64,000 nt of DNA from JAITVM01 sp031551135 (GTDB taxonomy: Bacteria; Bacillota; Clostridia; Lachnospirales; JAITVM01). Below the pieces are notes generated by a model. That model saw nothing but the letters and a program-made list of their open reading frames with translations, ran no database searches and was not told where the DNA came from. The stretch lies in assembly GCA_031551135.1 (NCBI GenBank), contig JAVBOA010000026.1:62001-126000 (forward strand). The letters run 5' to 3'. The first letter of the stretch is position 1. Each line of letters opens with the position of its first letter. Both the position numbers and the translations under genes were made by a program. Of the stretch, positions 16,146 through 24,535 are shown in pieces.

Positions 16146-16178
16146 TACTTATTTCTATTCTTTATAGTGGAAATAGTA
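16146..16178 (+). repeat. Short family A element directly after a stop codon
   Basis: 33 bp, TACTTATTTCTA to GGAAATAGTA, flanked by TAA on both sides; the left TAA (16143-16145) is the stop codon of the GGDEF-like gene. Confidence 0.82.
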
Positions 16179-16310
16179 TAAATTATATTTTCAAACTTGA
16201 ATATTTTAAATATTTATGTTAAACTTTATTTGCTAAAAATCCATTGCAAAGATATTGGAATCTCCGCCCTTTTTCTTTGCTTATGGGGATATTTTATTAT
16301 GGAGGATTTT

Positions 16311-16568
16311 ATGTTAAACAAAAAAGAAGTTATTGCAAAATTTGCACGTAAGGAAAATGACACAGGTTCGCCTGAGGTTCAAGTTGCTCTTCTGACTGAA
16401 AGAATCAATCATTTGAATGATCATCTTCGCCAGCATCCAAAAGATTTCCACTCAAGAAGAGGCCTTCTTATGATGGTTGGTCAAAGAAAAGGTTTGCTTA
16501 ACTATATTAAACAAAAAGATATTGTAAAATATCGTGATTTAATTGGTCAACTTGGTATTAGAAAATAA
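16311..16568 (+). CDS. rpsO: 30S ribosomal protein S15
   Basis: 85 residues; binds 16S rRNA at the central domain early in 30S assembly. Family motifs are unmistakable: FARKENDTGSPEVQVALLTERI, HLNDHLRQHPKDFHSRRGL and RKGLLNYI. Start at ATG 16311, with GGAGGA 5 bp upstream; a longer in-frame extension to 16197 has no RBS and no homology. S15 often represses its own translation through its leader, but I did not resolve such a structure here. rpsO-pnp order is conserved across bacteria. Confidence 0.97.
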   Translation: MLNKKEVIAKFARKENDTGSPEVQVALLTERINHLNDHLRQHPKDFHSRRGLLMMVGQRKGLLNYIKQKDIVKYRDLIGQLGIRK

Positions 16569-16572
16569 TTTT

Positions 16573-16600
16573 CAGAGCGGATTTTTTCCGCTCTGTTTAA
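16573..16600 (+). terminator. Hairpin between rpsO and pnp
   Basis: Stem CAGAGCGG (16573-16580) / CCGCTCTG (16588-16595), then TTTAATTAAT. A weak T-tract suggests partial termination or an RNA-processing hairpin, both known at rpsO-pnp junctions. Confidence 0.65.
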
Positions 16601-16672
16601 TTAATCCGAGAAAAATTTTATAGTTTTGACTTGCGAACAGGACAAAATTTCGTTTTACGAAAGGAGTTATAT

Positions 16673-18781
16673 ATGTACAAATCGTTTACTATGGAGCTTG
16701 CTTCCAGAAAGTTGACCATAGAAATAGGAAGAGTCGCGGAATTAGCCAATGGCGCTTGTATTGTATATTATGGCGAAACAGCCGTTTTATGTACAGCGAC
16801 AGCCTCGGAAAAACCGAGAGCAGGAATCGACTTTTTTCCGCTTAGTATTGATTATGAAGAAAGGCTTTATTCGGTGGGCAAAATCCCGGGCGGCTTTATA
16901 AAGCGCGAAGGCAGACCAACCGAAAAAGCTGTTTTAACATCACGTTTAATTGACCGACCTATGCGCCCGCTTTTTCCAAGCGATTACCGCAATGATGTTT
17001 CGGTTATTTCTACGGTTTTATCTGTAGATCAAGATGCAAGCCAAGAGATTGCTGCAATGATTGGTTCATCGATTGCGCTATCGATTTCGGATATTCCGTT
17101 TTTAAAAACAACAGCGGCTGTGAATGTTGGAATGGTTGACGGAAAATTTATCATTAATCCGACAGCAGCAGAGCGTGAAAAATCGGATTTAAATTTGACA
17201 GTAGCTTCGACAAAAGATAAGGTTATGATGATTGAAGCCGGCGCAAATGAAATTAGTGACGAAAAAATGTATGAAGCGATTATGCTTGCTCACGAAGAAA
17301 ACAAAAAAATTGTTGAATTTATAGAAGGCATTGTTGGGGAAGTCGGTAAAGAAAAACACAAATATGAAACGGTTGCTGTTCCCGAAGATTTTTACAAAGA
17401 AATCACGGAATTTATTACTGATGCACGTATGGAAGAGGCTGTTTTTACGGATATGAAACAAATTCGTGATGAGCGGATAAGTGCGCTGACAGATGATGTT
17501 TTTGCGAAATTCCTGCCTGAAGATTATGCCGGAGACGACAGGGCAGCACGCGAAAAATATATAAATGATTCGATTTATAATTTTGAAAAGAAAACCGTTC
17601 GAAGAATGATTTTAAAAGAAAAGAAACGTCCGGACGGCCGTAAACTTGACCAAATCAGAAATTTGGGCGCAGAAGTTGATATTCTGCCTCGAACTCATGG
17701 CTCGGCACTTTTTCACCGCGGGCAAACTCAGGTTCTTACTATCACAACACTTGGCTCGATAGCCGAAGCGCAGCGTTTGGACGGTTTGGACGAATTGGAA
17801 GAAACAAAACGTTATATGCATCATTATAATTTCCCTAGCTACTCGGTAGGTGAGACAAGACCAAGCAGAGGACCGGGCAGACGTGAAATCGGTCACGGCG
17901 CTTTGGCTGAAAGAGCTTTGCTTCCTGTTATTCCGAGTGAAGAAGAGTTCCCTTACGCTATTAGGCTTGTTTCCGAAGTTTTGAGCTCAAACGGCTCTAC
18001 CTCCCAAGGCAGTGTTTGCGCAAGTACGCTTTCGCTGATGGCGGCTGGCGTTCCGATAAAAACTCCTGTAGCGGGTATTTCTGTTGGACTTGTAACAGGC
18101 GATTCGGATGACGATTTTGTATTGCTGACTGATATCCAAGGACTTGAAGACTTTTTCGGCGATATGGATTTTAAAGTCGCAGGAACAAATAAAGGCATTA
18201 CAGCTATTCAAATGGATATAAAAATTCACGGCCTTACTCCTGAAATAATTAAAGGCGCTCTTGCGGATACGAAAAAGTCGAGAGCTTATATTTTGGAAGA
18301 AGTAATGCTCAAAGCGATTGATAAACCGCGTGATAATATTTCCCCTTACGCTCCTAAGATTATGTTTATCGAGATTGACCCGGATAAAATGTCCGAAGTT
18401 ATCGGAGCCAGAGGCAAAACAATTAAGCGCATAATGGAAGAATCCGGAGTTGACAAAATCGATACTGGCGATGACGGCAAGATTTTTGTTTGTGATTCTG
18501 ATATGAGCAAAGTAAAACGCGCTGTCGAGATAATCGAAGCGATTGTAAAACCACCGGAAATCGGAAAAATATATACCGGAAAAGTTTCGCGTATATTAAA
18601 TTTCGGAGCTTTCGTTGAAATCGCACCGGAAAAAGAAGGTCTTTGCCATATTTCACAATTGGCGAAAGAAAGAGTCGGAAAAGTAGAAGATGTTGTTAAA
18701 GTAGGAGATATTGTTTCTGTCAAGGTTATTGAAATCGACGACCAAGGACGAATTAATCTTTCCAGAAAAGCAGCATTGTAA
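16673..18781 (+). CDS. pnp: Polyribonucleotide nucleotidyltransferase (PNPase)
   Basis: 702 residues. Phosphorolytic 3'-5' exoribonuclease for mRNA turnover. Domains in order: first RNase PH-like core (about residues 5-140), helical linker, second catalytic core (about 310-540, with FHRGQTQVL, GPGRREIGHGALAERAL and SNGSTSQGSVCASTLSL), KH domain with the GARG loop (VIGARGKTIKRI, about 560-620) and S1 domain (GKIYTGKVSRILNFGAFVEI, about 625-695). Start at ATG 16673 with AAGGAG upstream. A terminator and a family A repeat follow. Confidence 0.97.
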   Translation: MYKSFTMELASRKLTIEIGRVAELANGACIVYYGETAVLCTATASEKPRAGIDFFPLSIDYEERLYSVGKIPGGFIKREGRPTEKAVLTSRLIDRPMRPLFPSDYRNDVSVISTVLSVDQDASQEIAAMIGSSIALSISDIPFLKTTAAVNVGMVDGKFIINPTAAEREKSDLNLTVASTKDKVMMIEAGANEISDEKMYEAIMLAHEENKKIVEFIEGIVGEVGKEKHKYETVAVPEDFYKEITEFITDARMEEAVFTDMKQIRDERISALTDDVFAKFLPEDYAGDDRAAREKYINDSIYNFEKKTVRRMILKEKKRPDGRKLDQIRNLGAEVDILPRTHGSALFHRGQTQVLTITTLGSIAEAQRLDGLDELEETKRYMHHYNFPSYSVGETRPSRGPGRREIGHGALAERALLPVIPSEEEFPYAIRLVSEVLSSNGSTSQGSVCASTLSLMAAGVPIKTPVAGISVGLVTGDSDDDFVLLTDIQGLEDFFGDMDFKVAGTNKGITAIQMDIKIHGLTPEIIKGALADTKKSRAYILEEVMLKAIDKPRDNISPYAPKIMFIEIDPDKMSEVIGARGKTIKRIMEESGVDKIDTGDDGKIFVCDSDMSKVKRAVEIIEAIVKPPEIGKIYTGKVSRILNFGAFVEIAPEKEGLCHISQLAKERVGKVEDVVKVGDIVSVKVIEIDDQGRINLSRKAAL

Positions 18782-18792
18782 AATATTAATTC

Positions 18793-18832
18793 AGAGCTAT
18801 ATCTTGCAGCTTTAAGGATATGCTCTTTTTTA
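18793..18832 (+). terminator. Terminator after pnp
   Basis: Imperfect hairpin AGAGCTATATCTT / AAGGATATGCTCT followed by TTTTTT. Confidence 0.75.
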
Positions 18833-18851
18833 TTTTATTAAAATATAATAA

Positions 18852-18962
18852 TACTATTTTCATTATAAAGGATAGAAAAAAATATTTCATTTCGCGCTTG
18901 AAGCCTGCGCGAAACGCTTCGCTGTGAAAGATTTTTTTCTACTTATCAAAATGAAAATAGTA
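18852..18962 (-). repeat. Family A palindromic repeat, full-length copy A3 (inverted)
   Basis: 111 bp in the opposite orientation to A1. Inner hairpin is TTTCGCGC / GCGCGAAA rather than TTTCACGC / GCGTGAAA. Flanked by TAA on both sides (18849-18851, 18963-18965). Confidence 0.88.
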
Positions 18963-19060
18963 TAAATAAAAATTAAATCAATAGATATTAATTTTTTTGA
19001 CGAGATTTAGGGTATAATATAACGAAGTATATATGAAAATATTTTGAATGGGGTGAGTTA

Positions 19061-20320
19061 ATGGTAAAAACAGTTTCTTTATCAAATAATATTACCATTG
19101 TGTATGAAGAAATGCCGTCAATAATGTCAATTGCCTGCGGAGTTTTTGTGAAAAATGGCTCCAGAATGGAAAACGCTCAGAATAATGGGATTTCGCATTT
19201 TATTGAGCATATGCTTTTTAAAGGAACAAAAAACCGGACAGCAAGGCAGATTGCCGACGAAGTGGACGCTATCGGCGGGCAGATGAACGCATTTACTTCT
19301 AAAGAATATACAGGATATTATATTCGAACTTTGTTTAATCATATGGATAAGTCTTTAGAAATATTGTCTGATATGTTTTTAAATTCGAATTTCGATAATG
19401 AAGAAATAAAAAAAGAATGTGGTGTGATTTTAGAAGAAATAGATATGTATGAGGACAGCCCGGAGGATTTGATTCACGACCTTTTGCAGAATAAAATTTT
19501 TGATGATTCGCTTGGATATTCGGTCATTGGGCGCAAAGATTCAATAAGCACATTTAATCACGATACATTTGTCGATTTTTTCGAAAAAAATTATCACCAA
19601 GACAATATATATATTTCGATAGTTGGAAAATTTGAAGAATCGGTTTTATTGGATGTATTAGAAAAATATTTTGGTTCATTGAATCGAAATGACGCATATA
19701 AAGAATTTCAATTTTCTTCAAAATATCATAAATCCTTTGTTACAAAAGTGAAGGATATCGAGCAAGTTCATTTTATGCTTGCTTTTCCGGGTTTTCCGCT
19801 GGATTCGGAATTTAATTATGATATAGCTGCACTAAACTCGATTTTCGGCGGCTCGATGAGTTCCAGACTTTTTCAAACAATCAGAGAGGAAAATGGCCTG
19901 TCTTACGCAGTTTATTCTTATATGTCCTCTTATATCGATACAGGCGCTTTTTGTTTGTATGCCGGACTTAACCCAAACCAAACTAATCTTTGCTATGAAT
20001 TGATGATCAAAGAAGTTAAGCGTTTATTTACCGATAAAATTACTATCGAGCAATTAGACCGGACTAAGGAGCAATTGAAGTCGAATTACTTTTTGGGCAT
20101 GGAATCCTCAATGACGCGTATGCTGAGTATCGGAAAAACGAAAACTGTTTTAAATAAAGTGCAATCGCAGGAAGAAATTCTTAAAAAAATTGATAGAATC
20201 TCTTTGGATAGAATTTATGAAGTGGCTGAGCGGATTTTTGATTTAAATAATATGAGCCTTGCGGCTGTTGGTAAAATAACCGATATAGATTTTGAAGGAA
20301 TGTATAATAATGCAAAATGA
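19061..20320 (+). CDS. M16 family zinc peptidase (processing-peptidase-like)
   Basis: 419 residues. The inverted zinc motif HFIEH (H-x2-E-H) at residues 46-50 and the distal Glu in EEIDMYEDSPEDL near residue 128 mark an active M16B protease of the YmxG/MlpA type. The C-terminal half has the usual FGGSMSSRLFQTIREENGLSYAVYS of the second lobe. Firmicute homologues sit next to dut and pnp, as in Bacillus, where they influence secreted proteases and RNA turnover gene regulation. RBS GGGGTGAG. dut overlaps its 3' end by 11 bp, implying translational coupling. Confidence 0.92.
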   Translation: MVKTVSLSNNITIVYEEMPSIMSIACGVFVKNGSRMENAQNNGISHFIEHMLFKGTKNRTARQIADEVDAIGGQMNAFTSKEYTGYYIRTLFNHMDKSLEILSDMFLNSNFDNEEIKKECGVILEEIDMYEDSPEDLIHDLLQNKIFDDSLGYSVIGRKDSISTFNHDTFVDFFEKNYHQDNIYISIVGKFEESVLLDVLEKYFGSLNRNDAYKEFQFSSKYHKSFVTKVKDIEQVHFMLAFPGFPLDSEFNYDIAALNSIFGGSMSSRLFQTIREENGLSYAVYSYMSSYIDTGAFCLYAGLNPNQTNLCYELMIKEVKRLFTDKITIEQLDRTKEQLKSNYFLGMESSMTRMLSIGKTKTVLNKVQSQEEILKKIDRISLDRIYEVAERIFDLNNMSLAAVGKITDIDFEGMYNNAK

Positions 20321-20756
20321 GTTTTTTATTTGTAAAACTGATGATGCGAAGGATTTGCCGGTTCCTTGCCGGCAGACAAGCGGATCTTCGGGCTATGATT
20401 TATATGCAAATGTCGATTCGCTTGTACTGAAACACGGTGATATCGCGCTTGTTCCGACCGGAATCAGAATACAAATTCCAATGGGTTTTGAAGCCCAAAT
20501 TAGACCGAGAAGCGGACTTGCATTAAAATATGGAGTCACGCTTCTAAATTCGCCCGGTACTGTGGATTCAGATTACCGCGGAGAAATAAAAGTTATCATG
20601 ATTAACCACGGCAAAGAGGATTTTATTATAAAACGCGGAGACCGGATTGCGCAAATGGTCATCAGCCGGTTTTGCGATGTTCAGTTCGTGCATGTGGATG
20701 AATTGCTAGACTCAGCACGAGGCGAGGGAGGTTTTGGACATACAGGATTTAATTAG
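20310..20756 (+). CDS. dut: Deoxyuridine 5'-triphosphate nucleotidohydrolase (dUTPase)
   Basis: 148 residues, trimeric dUTPase type. It hydrolyses dUTP to dUMP and PPi, keeping uracil out of DNA. All five family motifs are present: SGYDLYAN, PTGIRIQIP, RPRSGLALKYGV with NSPGTVDSDYRGEI, RGDRIAQMVI, and the C-terminal RGEGGFGHTG that closes over the substrate. Start at ATG 20310, 8 bp after AAGGA inside the preceding gene. Confidence 0.97.
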   Translation: MQNEFFICKTDDAKDLPVPCRQTSGSSGYDLYANVDSLVLKHGDIALVPTGIRIQIPMGFEAQIRPRSGLALKYGVTLLNSPGTVDSDYRGEIKVIMINHGKEDFIIKRGDRIAQMVISRFCDVQFVHVDELLDSARGEGGFGHTGFN

Positions 20757-21195
20757 GAAAAATATTTTGACTAATATTGACAATTACTCCTCAAAACTCT
20801 CCATCTCTAAAGTAATCAAATTTTTTGAGCGGCATGAGATTTTTTTCACCAAAACGATGATTCAAAATTATGTTCGTGTTGGTCTGATTCCAATGCCGGC
20901 GGATAAACGTTATTATCAAAAAAAACATTTAGTGATTCTTTTGCTTGTCTACGACTTGAAAAATATATTTTCACTCGACGAATTGAAATCTATGTTTGAA
21001 ATATTTTACAGTGATGACGATTTTGATTATTTATATTTTGTTGATTGTTTTAATGAGTCCTTTAATGATGCCGTTAATAATGAAATGAATGTATTGAAGC
21101 CGCTAGAGAATACTAAAAGTTCGAAACTCGAGGCGCTTTTAAAACTTTCTGCCAGAGCCAGCGCATTGAAATATATTGTTCAGGAAAAATTATGA
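20734..21195 (+). CDS. DUF1836 domain protein
   Basis: 153 residues, starting at TTG 20734 inside the end of dut, with GAGGGAGG as RBS (overlap 23 bp). The segment FFTKTMIQNYVRVGLIPMPADKRYYQKKHLVILLLVYDLKNIFSLDELKSMF matches the DUF1836 family, whose N-terminal part resembles a MerR-like winged HTH (motif N-Y-V-x-x-G-L-I-P). A DNA-binding role is plausible but unproven. The overlap places it in one unit with the M16 peptidase and dut. Confidence 0.85.
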   Translation: MDIQDLIRKNILTNIDNYSSKLSISKVIKFFERHEIFFTKTMIQNYVRVGLIPMPADKRYYQKKHLVILLLVYDLKNIFSLDELKSMFEIFYSDDDFDYLYFVDCFNESFNDAVNNEMNVLKPLENTKSSKLEALLKLSARASALKYIVQEKL

Positions 21196-21308
21196 TTTCC
21201 TTTATTGTACTTCATTTTTGTACATATTATATCTTCTATTAGAAATAATATATATAGCATTAATTAATTACGAATTTGAGAACACAAAAATTCAGATTCG
21301 TTACTACA

Positions 21309-21355
21309 GCAATTCCATGTTTGAGTTGCGAATAGCAAGTCAAACACGGAATTGC
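21309..21355. repeat. Long perfect-arm hairpin without T-tract
   Basis: A 16-bp stem with one mismatch: GCAATTCC-TGTTTGA (21309-21324) against TCAAACA-GGAATTGC (21340-21355), loop of 15 nt. It lies 25 bp before the DUF378 gene. The lack of a T-run argues against an ordinary terminator. Confidence 0.6.
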
Positions 21356-21379
21356 ATAACATAATTTAGGAGGTATTTT

Positions 21380-21613
21380 ATGAAATCCAGAGGTTTTGAT
21401 TATACTGCACTTACCCTTGTTATTATCGGTGCTATCAATTGGGGACTTATAGGATTTTTTAGATTCGATTTGGTTGCGACTCTATTTGGTGAAGCTACTA
21501 TGCTTAGCAGAACTATTTATGCGCTTGTTGGCTTGGCCGGATTATATGTCATCAGTCTTTATTCCAAAATTGACAATGTTGATGTAGAATACGAAAGGCC
21601 TTATAAAGAATAA
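21380..21613 (+). CDS. DUF378 family small membrane protein
   Basis: 77 residues with two hydrophobic segments. The conserved DUF378 core LTLVIIGAINWGLIGFFRFDLVATLFG and the second half SRTIYALVGLAGLYVISLY are intact. Function unknown for the whole family. RBS AGGAGG, single gene, good terminator. Confidence 0.9.
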   Translation: MKSRGFDYTALTLVIIGAINWGLIGFFRFDLVATLFGEATMLSRTIYALVGLAGLYVISLYSKIDNVDVEYERPYKE

Positions 21614-21623
21614 TAAATTTTAA

Positions 21624-21647
21624 AACTCGGCTATGCCGAGTTTTTTT
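21624..21647 (+). terminator. Terminator after the DUF378 gene
   Basis: Stem AACTCGGC / GCCGAGTT with loop TAT, followed by seven T. Confidence 0.92.
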
Positions 21648-21663
21648 GTGTATGATTAGAAAA

Positions 21664-22278
21664 TCATTGTTTCAACAAATATTCAAATAAATCTTTTGTT
21701 TCTTCAATGCGTTTGCACGAAAGCGGAACAAATAAGATTTTATCTGTGTAATCAAAATTTATTCTATCCAAAACGGGAGATTTTTCGAGCTTTATTGCGA
21801 TAATTTTCCCGTTTTCTTTTATTACCGAGCCGTATTTTTCGATTTCGGGAAAAAGCTCTTTCAAATCCCAAAAAACATCTCCTTGCGTTTTAAAAACCTC
21901 AAAATCAGAATTTTCGGACAATATTAAATCTAAATCGCCTGCGAGCAATAAAGCGTTAAATTTTACAGCGTTTGCTGTATTAACATCAGGACTTTCGGAA
22001 TTATAAAAATTATTGATTACGGATTCAAAATTAATATCTTTCGGAACGAAATTTTCATCTAAATCATTTTTCAGAAAATTAAGTTTTTCGTCGTCAACGG
22101 CTTCGCCTATAAAAGTTATGGAAATATAAGTTTTCGCCGGTGGGTTTATAAAAAAATGATTTATCATGCTGAATAATGAATAAATGCAAATCAAAATTAT
22201 GATAATATGTATTTTATAATATTCCCATATATAATCAACTTTTTGTTTAAAGCTCATGCCTTCTAAATTTTTTAGCAT
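21664..22278 (-). CDS. Single-pass membrane protein of unknown function
   Basis: 204 residues. Start at 22278, where the complement of GGAGGATAAAATG is seen; the longer frame upstream lacks an RBS. The N-terminus FKQKVDYIWEYYKIHIIIILICIYSLFSM is a signature I have seen in clostridial membrane proteins of unknown function (amphipathic helix, then one membrane helix at about residues 24-43). The remaining 160 residues would be extracytoplasmic, acidic and without recognised motifs. Divergent from ogg with about 130 bp between starts. Confidence 0.72.
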   Translation of the reverse strand: MLKNLEGMSFKQKVDYIWEYYKIHIIIILICIYSLFSMINHFFINPPAKTYISITFIGEAVDDEKLNFLKNDLDENFVPKDINFESVINNFYNSESPDVNTANAVKFNALLLAGDLDLILSENSDFEVFKTQGDVFWDLKELFPEIEKYGSVIKENGKIIAIKLEKSPVLDRINFDYTDKILFVPLSCKRIEETKDLFEYLLKQ

Positions 22279-22412
22279 TTTATCCTCCGAGTAATTTAAT
22301 GGAATTAAGAAAAATCGATGCATTTTAAGAAATGCTATACAACAGAAAATAACTATAATATAATTATCTTGATTATAGCGCATCAATTAACGACTTACAA
22401 GTGGGGGAAAAT

Positions 22413-23234
22413 ATGCAAATTGAAGTAAAAGATTTTGATATTGAAGAAACTCTGGAATGCGGACAATGCTTTAGATTTGAAAAAATCAGCAATAAAAAAT
22501 ATTTAGTAATTGCTCACAAAAAAGAGCTTATTGTTGAACAAAATGAAAAAAAATTGATTTTTCATGATTTGGACGAAGCGGAGTATTTTCGAATTTGGGA
22601 AAATTATTTTGATTTAAAAAGGGATTACGGCGAAATAAAAAAGATTTTGGGCAAAAAAGATAAAATTTTAAAAGAAGCGATTGAATTTGCGGGCGGAATC
22701 CGCTTGATTTCGCAAGACCCTTTTGAAACTTTGATTTCTTTCATAATTTCGCAAAACAACCGAATCCCGATGATTAAGAAAGTAATCAGAAATATTTCCG
22801 AAAAATACGGCGATAAAATCGAAAATGAATACGCTTTTCCTAGTGTAGCGCAACTAAAAAAAGCTGACGTTGAATCGCTTATGGAATGTAAAACTGGGTT
22901 TCGTGCAAAATATATTTTGGACGCAGTAAACCGTGATATTGATTTTGCAGATATAAAAAATCTTCCGACAGCAGAATTGCGTAAATATTTGATGGAAATA
23001 AACGGAGTCGGACCGAAAGTTTCCGATTGTGTGATGCTCTTTTCTTTTAATAAATATGATGTTTTTCCGGTAGATGTTTGGGTAAAACGGGTAATGCAAT
23101 ATTTTTATTTCGAGAATAAAGAAACCTCGATCAAAAATATTGAGGAGTTCGCATACGAAAAATTTGGGGATCTAGCAGGATTTGCACAACAATACTTATT
23201 TCATATGGCTAGAATCAAAAAAATTGGAGCGTGA
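22413..23234 (+). CDS. ogg: 8-oxoguanine DNA glycosylase (Ogg1-type)
   Basis: 273 residues. Removes 8-oxoguanine from DNA and nicks the abasic site. The N-terminal OGG_N domain carries CGQCFRFE near residue 15; the HhH-GPD domain carries ISQNNRIPMI and NGVGPKVSDCVMLFSFNKYDVFPVDVWVKRV, with the catalytic Lys of GPKVSD and the Asp of PVDVW in their expected places. Start at ATG 22413 after GGGGGA. DUF554 gene follows after 3 bp. Confidence 0.92.
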   Translation: MQIEVKDFDIEETLECGQCFRFEKISNKKYLVIAHKKELIVEQNEKKLIFHDLDEAEYFRIWENYFDLKRDYGEIKKILGKKDKILKEAIEFAGGIRLISQDPFETLISFIISQNNRIPMIKKVIRNISEKYGDKIENEYAFPSVAQLKKADVESLMECKTGFRAKYILDAVNRDIDFADIKNLPTAELRKYLMEINGVGPKVSDCVMLFSFNKYDVFPVDVWVKRVMQYFYFENKETSIKNIEEFAYEKFGDLAGFAQQYLFHMARIKKIGA

Positions 23235-23237
23235 GAA

Positions 23238-23936
23238 ATGTTAGGTACTTTTGCAAACTGCATAGCGATAATAATCGGAAGCATTGTCGGAGTAATAATC
23301 AAAGGCAATATCAAGGAAAGATATAAAACTATTGTGATGCAGGTAATCGGGCTTTCGGTATTTTTTTTGGGAGCAAATGAGATTTTAAAACGAATGTCAA
23401 ACGCAAATCCGATTTTGTTTATTATTTCGCTTGTTATAGGCTCTCTGATTGGTGAATTTCTGGATCTCGACGCTAAAATAGAAAGCCTCGGAAAAATATT
23501 GGAGCGAAAATTCTCGAAGGGCAACGAAAGTACTTTCACGAAAGGTTTTGTAAATGCCTCTATCGTTTTTTGCGTTGGCACGATGTCGATTTTAGGCTCT
23601 ATTCAAAGCGGTACAGAAAATATACATACAATTTTATTCACAAAATCTATTTTGGACGGAATTACCTCGATAATTTTCGGATCGACATTTGGAATCGGCG
23701 TGTTGTTTTCGGCTTTTCCCGTGCTTATTTATCAAGGATTTTTGACAATTTTGGCTTCTTTTATTTCGCCACTTTTATCGGAAGGATTATTAAACGAAAT
23801 AAGTATTGTTGGCGGAATTCTGATTGTTGGAATCTCGCTAAATATGCTCGAAATTTTAAAAATAAAAGTCAGCAATATGCTTCCGGCGATTTTTATTCCG
23901 CCGATATATTTTTTAGTTCTTGCTCTTATTAATTAA
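23238..23936 (+). CDS. DUF554 family membrane protein (YdfK-like)
   Basis: 232 residues, about seven membrane helices. N-terminal LGTFANCIAIIIGSIVGVIIKGNIKER and internal FCVGTMSILGSIQSGTE and SILDGITSIIFGSTFGIGVLFSA are the hallmarks of DUF554. Transport has been proposed for the family but no substrate is known. It begins 3 bp after ogg, so co-transcribed. Confidence 0.9.
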   Translation: MLGTFANCIAIIIGSIVGVIIKGNIKERYKTIVMQVIGLSVFFLGANEILKRMSNANPILFIISLVIGSLIGEFLDLDAKIESLGKILERKFSKGNESTFTKGFVNASIVFCVGTMSILGSIQSGTENIHTILFTKSILDGITSIIFGSTFGIGVLFSAFPVLIYQGFLTILASFISPLLSEGLLNEISIVGGILIVGISLNMLEILKIKVSNMLPAIFIPPIYFLVLALIN

Positions 23937-24078
23937 AATTTGAAAAAAATGAAAATACAATTAAATGAATATCTTTTGAAAACTCGTAAAAAATAAAGAT
24001 AATCAATGTATTTTAGAGCAAAGAGCAATGTAATCGAATTATTCAAATTAATTACATTAATATGACAATTATTTGGGC

Positions 24079-24107
24079 TTGCATTTAGAATTTTTATAAA
24101 TTAATAT
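24079..24107 (+). promoter_or_regulatory. groESL promoter
   Basis: TTGCAT at 24079-24084, 17-bp spacer, TAATAT at 24102-24107, directly before the CIRCE operator. Confidence 0.65.
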
Positions 24108-24118
24108 ATTTGATGTAT

Positions 24119-24145
24119 TTAGCACTCTGTTTTGGTGAGTGCTAA
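24119..24145 (+). promoter_or_regulatory. CIRCE operator (HrcA binding site)
   Basis: Perfect match to the consensus: TTAGCACTC (24119-24127), 9-bp spacer, GAGTGCTAA (24137-24145). HrcA repression of groESL is therefore expected; hrcA is not in the window. Confidence 0.97.
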
Positions 24146-24230
24146 TAATCCGATAGGAAATAATATTCTTTTCTGTGCTTGAAAATTAAAATTTTCAAAT
24201 GCCAATAAATATTTTAAGGAGGTTTTTTTA

Positions 24231-24518
24231 ATGAATTTAAAACCATTAGGAGACAGAGTAGTTATTAAACAGCTCGAAGCAGAAGAAAAAACTAAATCTG
24301 GGATCGTTTTGCCGGGTTCGGCAAAAGAAAAACCACAAGAAGCAGAAGTTGTTGCTGTGGGTCCGGGCGGCGTTGTTGACGGAAAAACAATCAATATGGA
24401 AGTTTCTGTAGGCGACAGAGTTATTTATTCTAAATACGCTGGAACAGAAATCAAATTAGATGGTGTTGAATATATAATTGTTAAGCAAAATGATATTCTT
24501 GCTATAGTTCAAAATTAA
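24231..24518 (+). CDS. groES: Co-chaperonin GroES
   Basis: 95 residues; the heptameric lid of the GroEL chamber. The start NLKPLGDRVVIKQLEAEEKT, the mobile loop KSGIVLPGSAKEKPQEAEVVAVGPG and the ending YIIVKQNDILAIVQN are typical. RBS AAGGAGG. First gene of the groES-groEL operon under CIRCE control, groEL follows after 17 bp. Confidence 0.98.
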   Translation: MNLKPLGDRVVIKQLEAEEKTKSGIVLPGSAKEKPQEAEVVAVGPGGVVDGKTINMEVSVGDRVIYSKYAGTEIKLDGVEYIIVKQNDILAIVQN

Positions 24519-24535
24519 TAGGAGGTAAAATTAGA

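Noticed and set aside
18997..19018. TTGACG and TATAAT upstream of the M16 peptidase gene
   Set aside because: The spacing is only 10 bp, which does not make a sigma-A promoter; only the -10 may be real.
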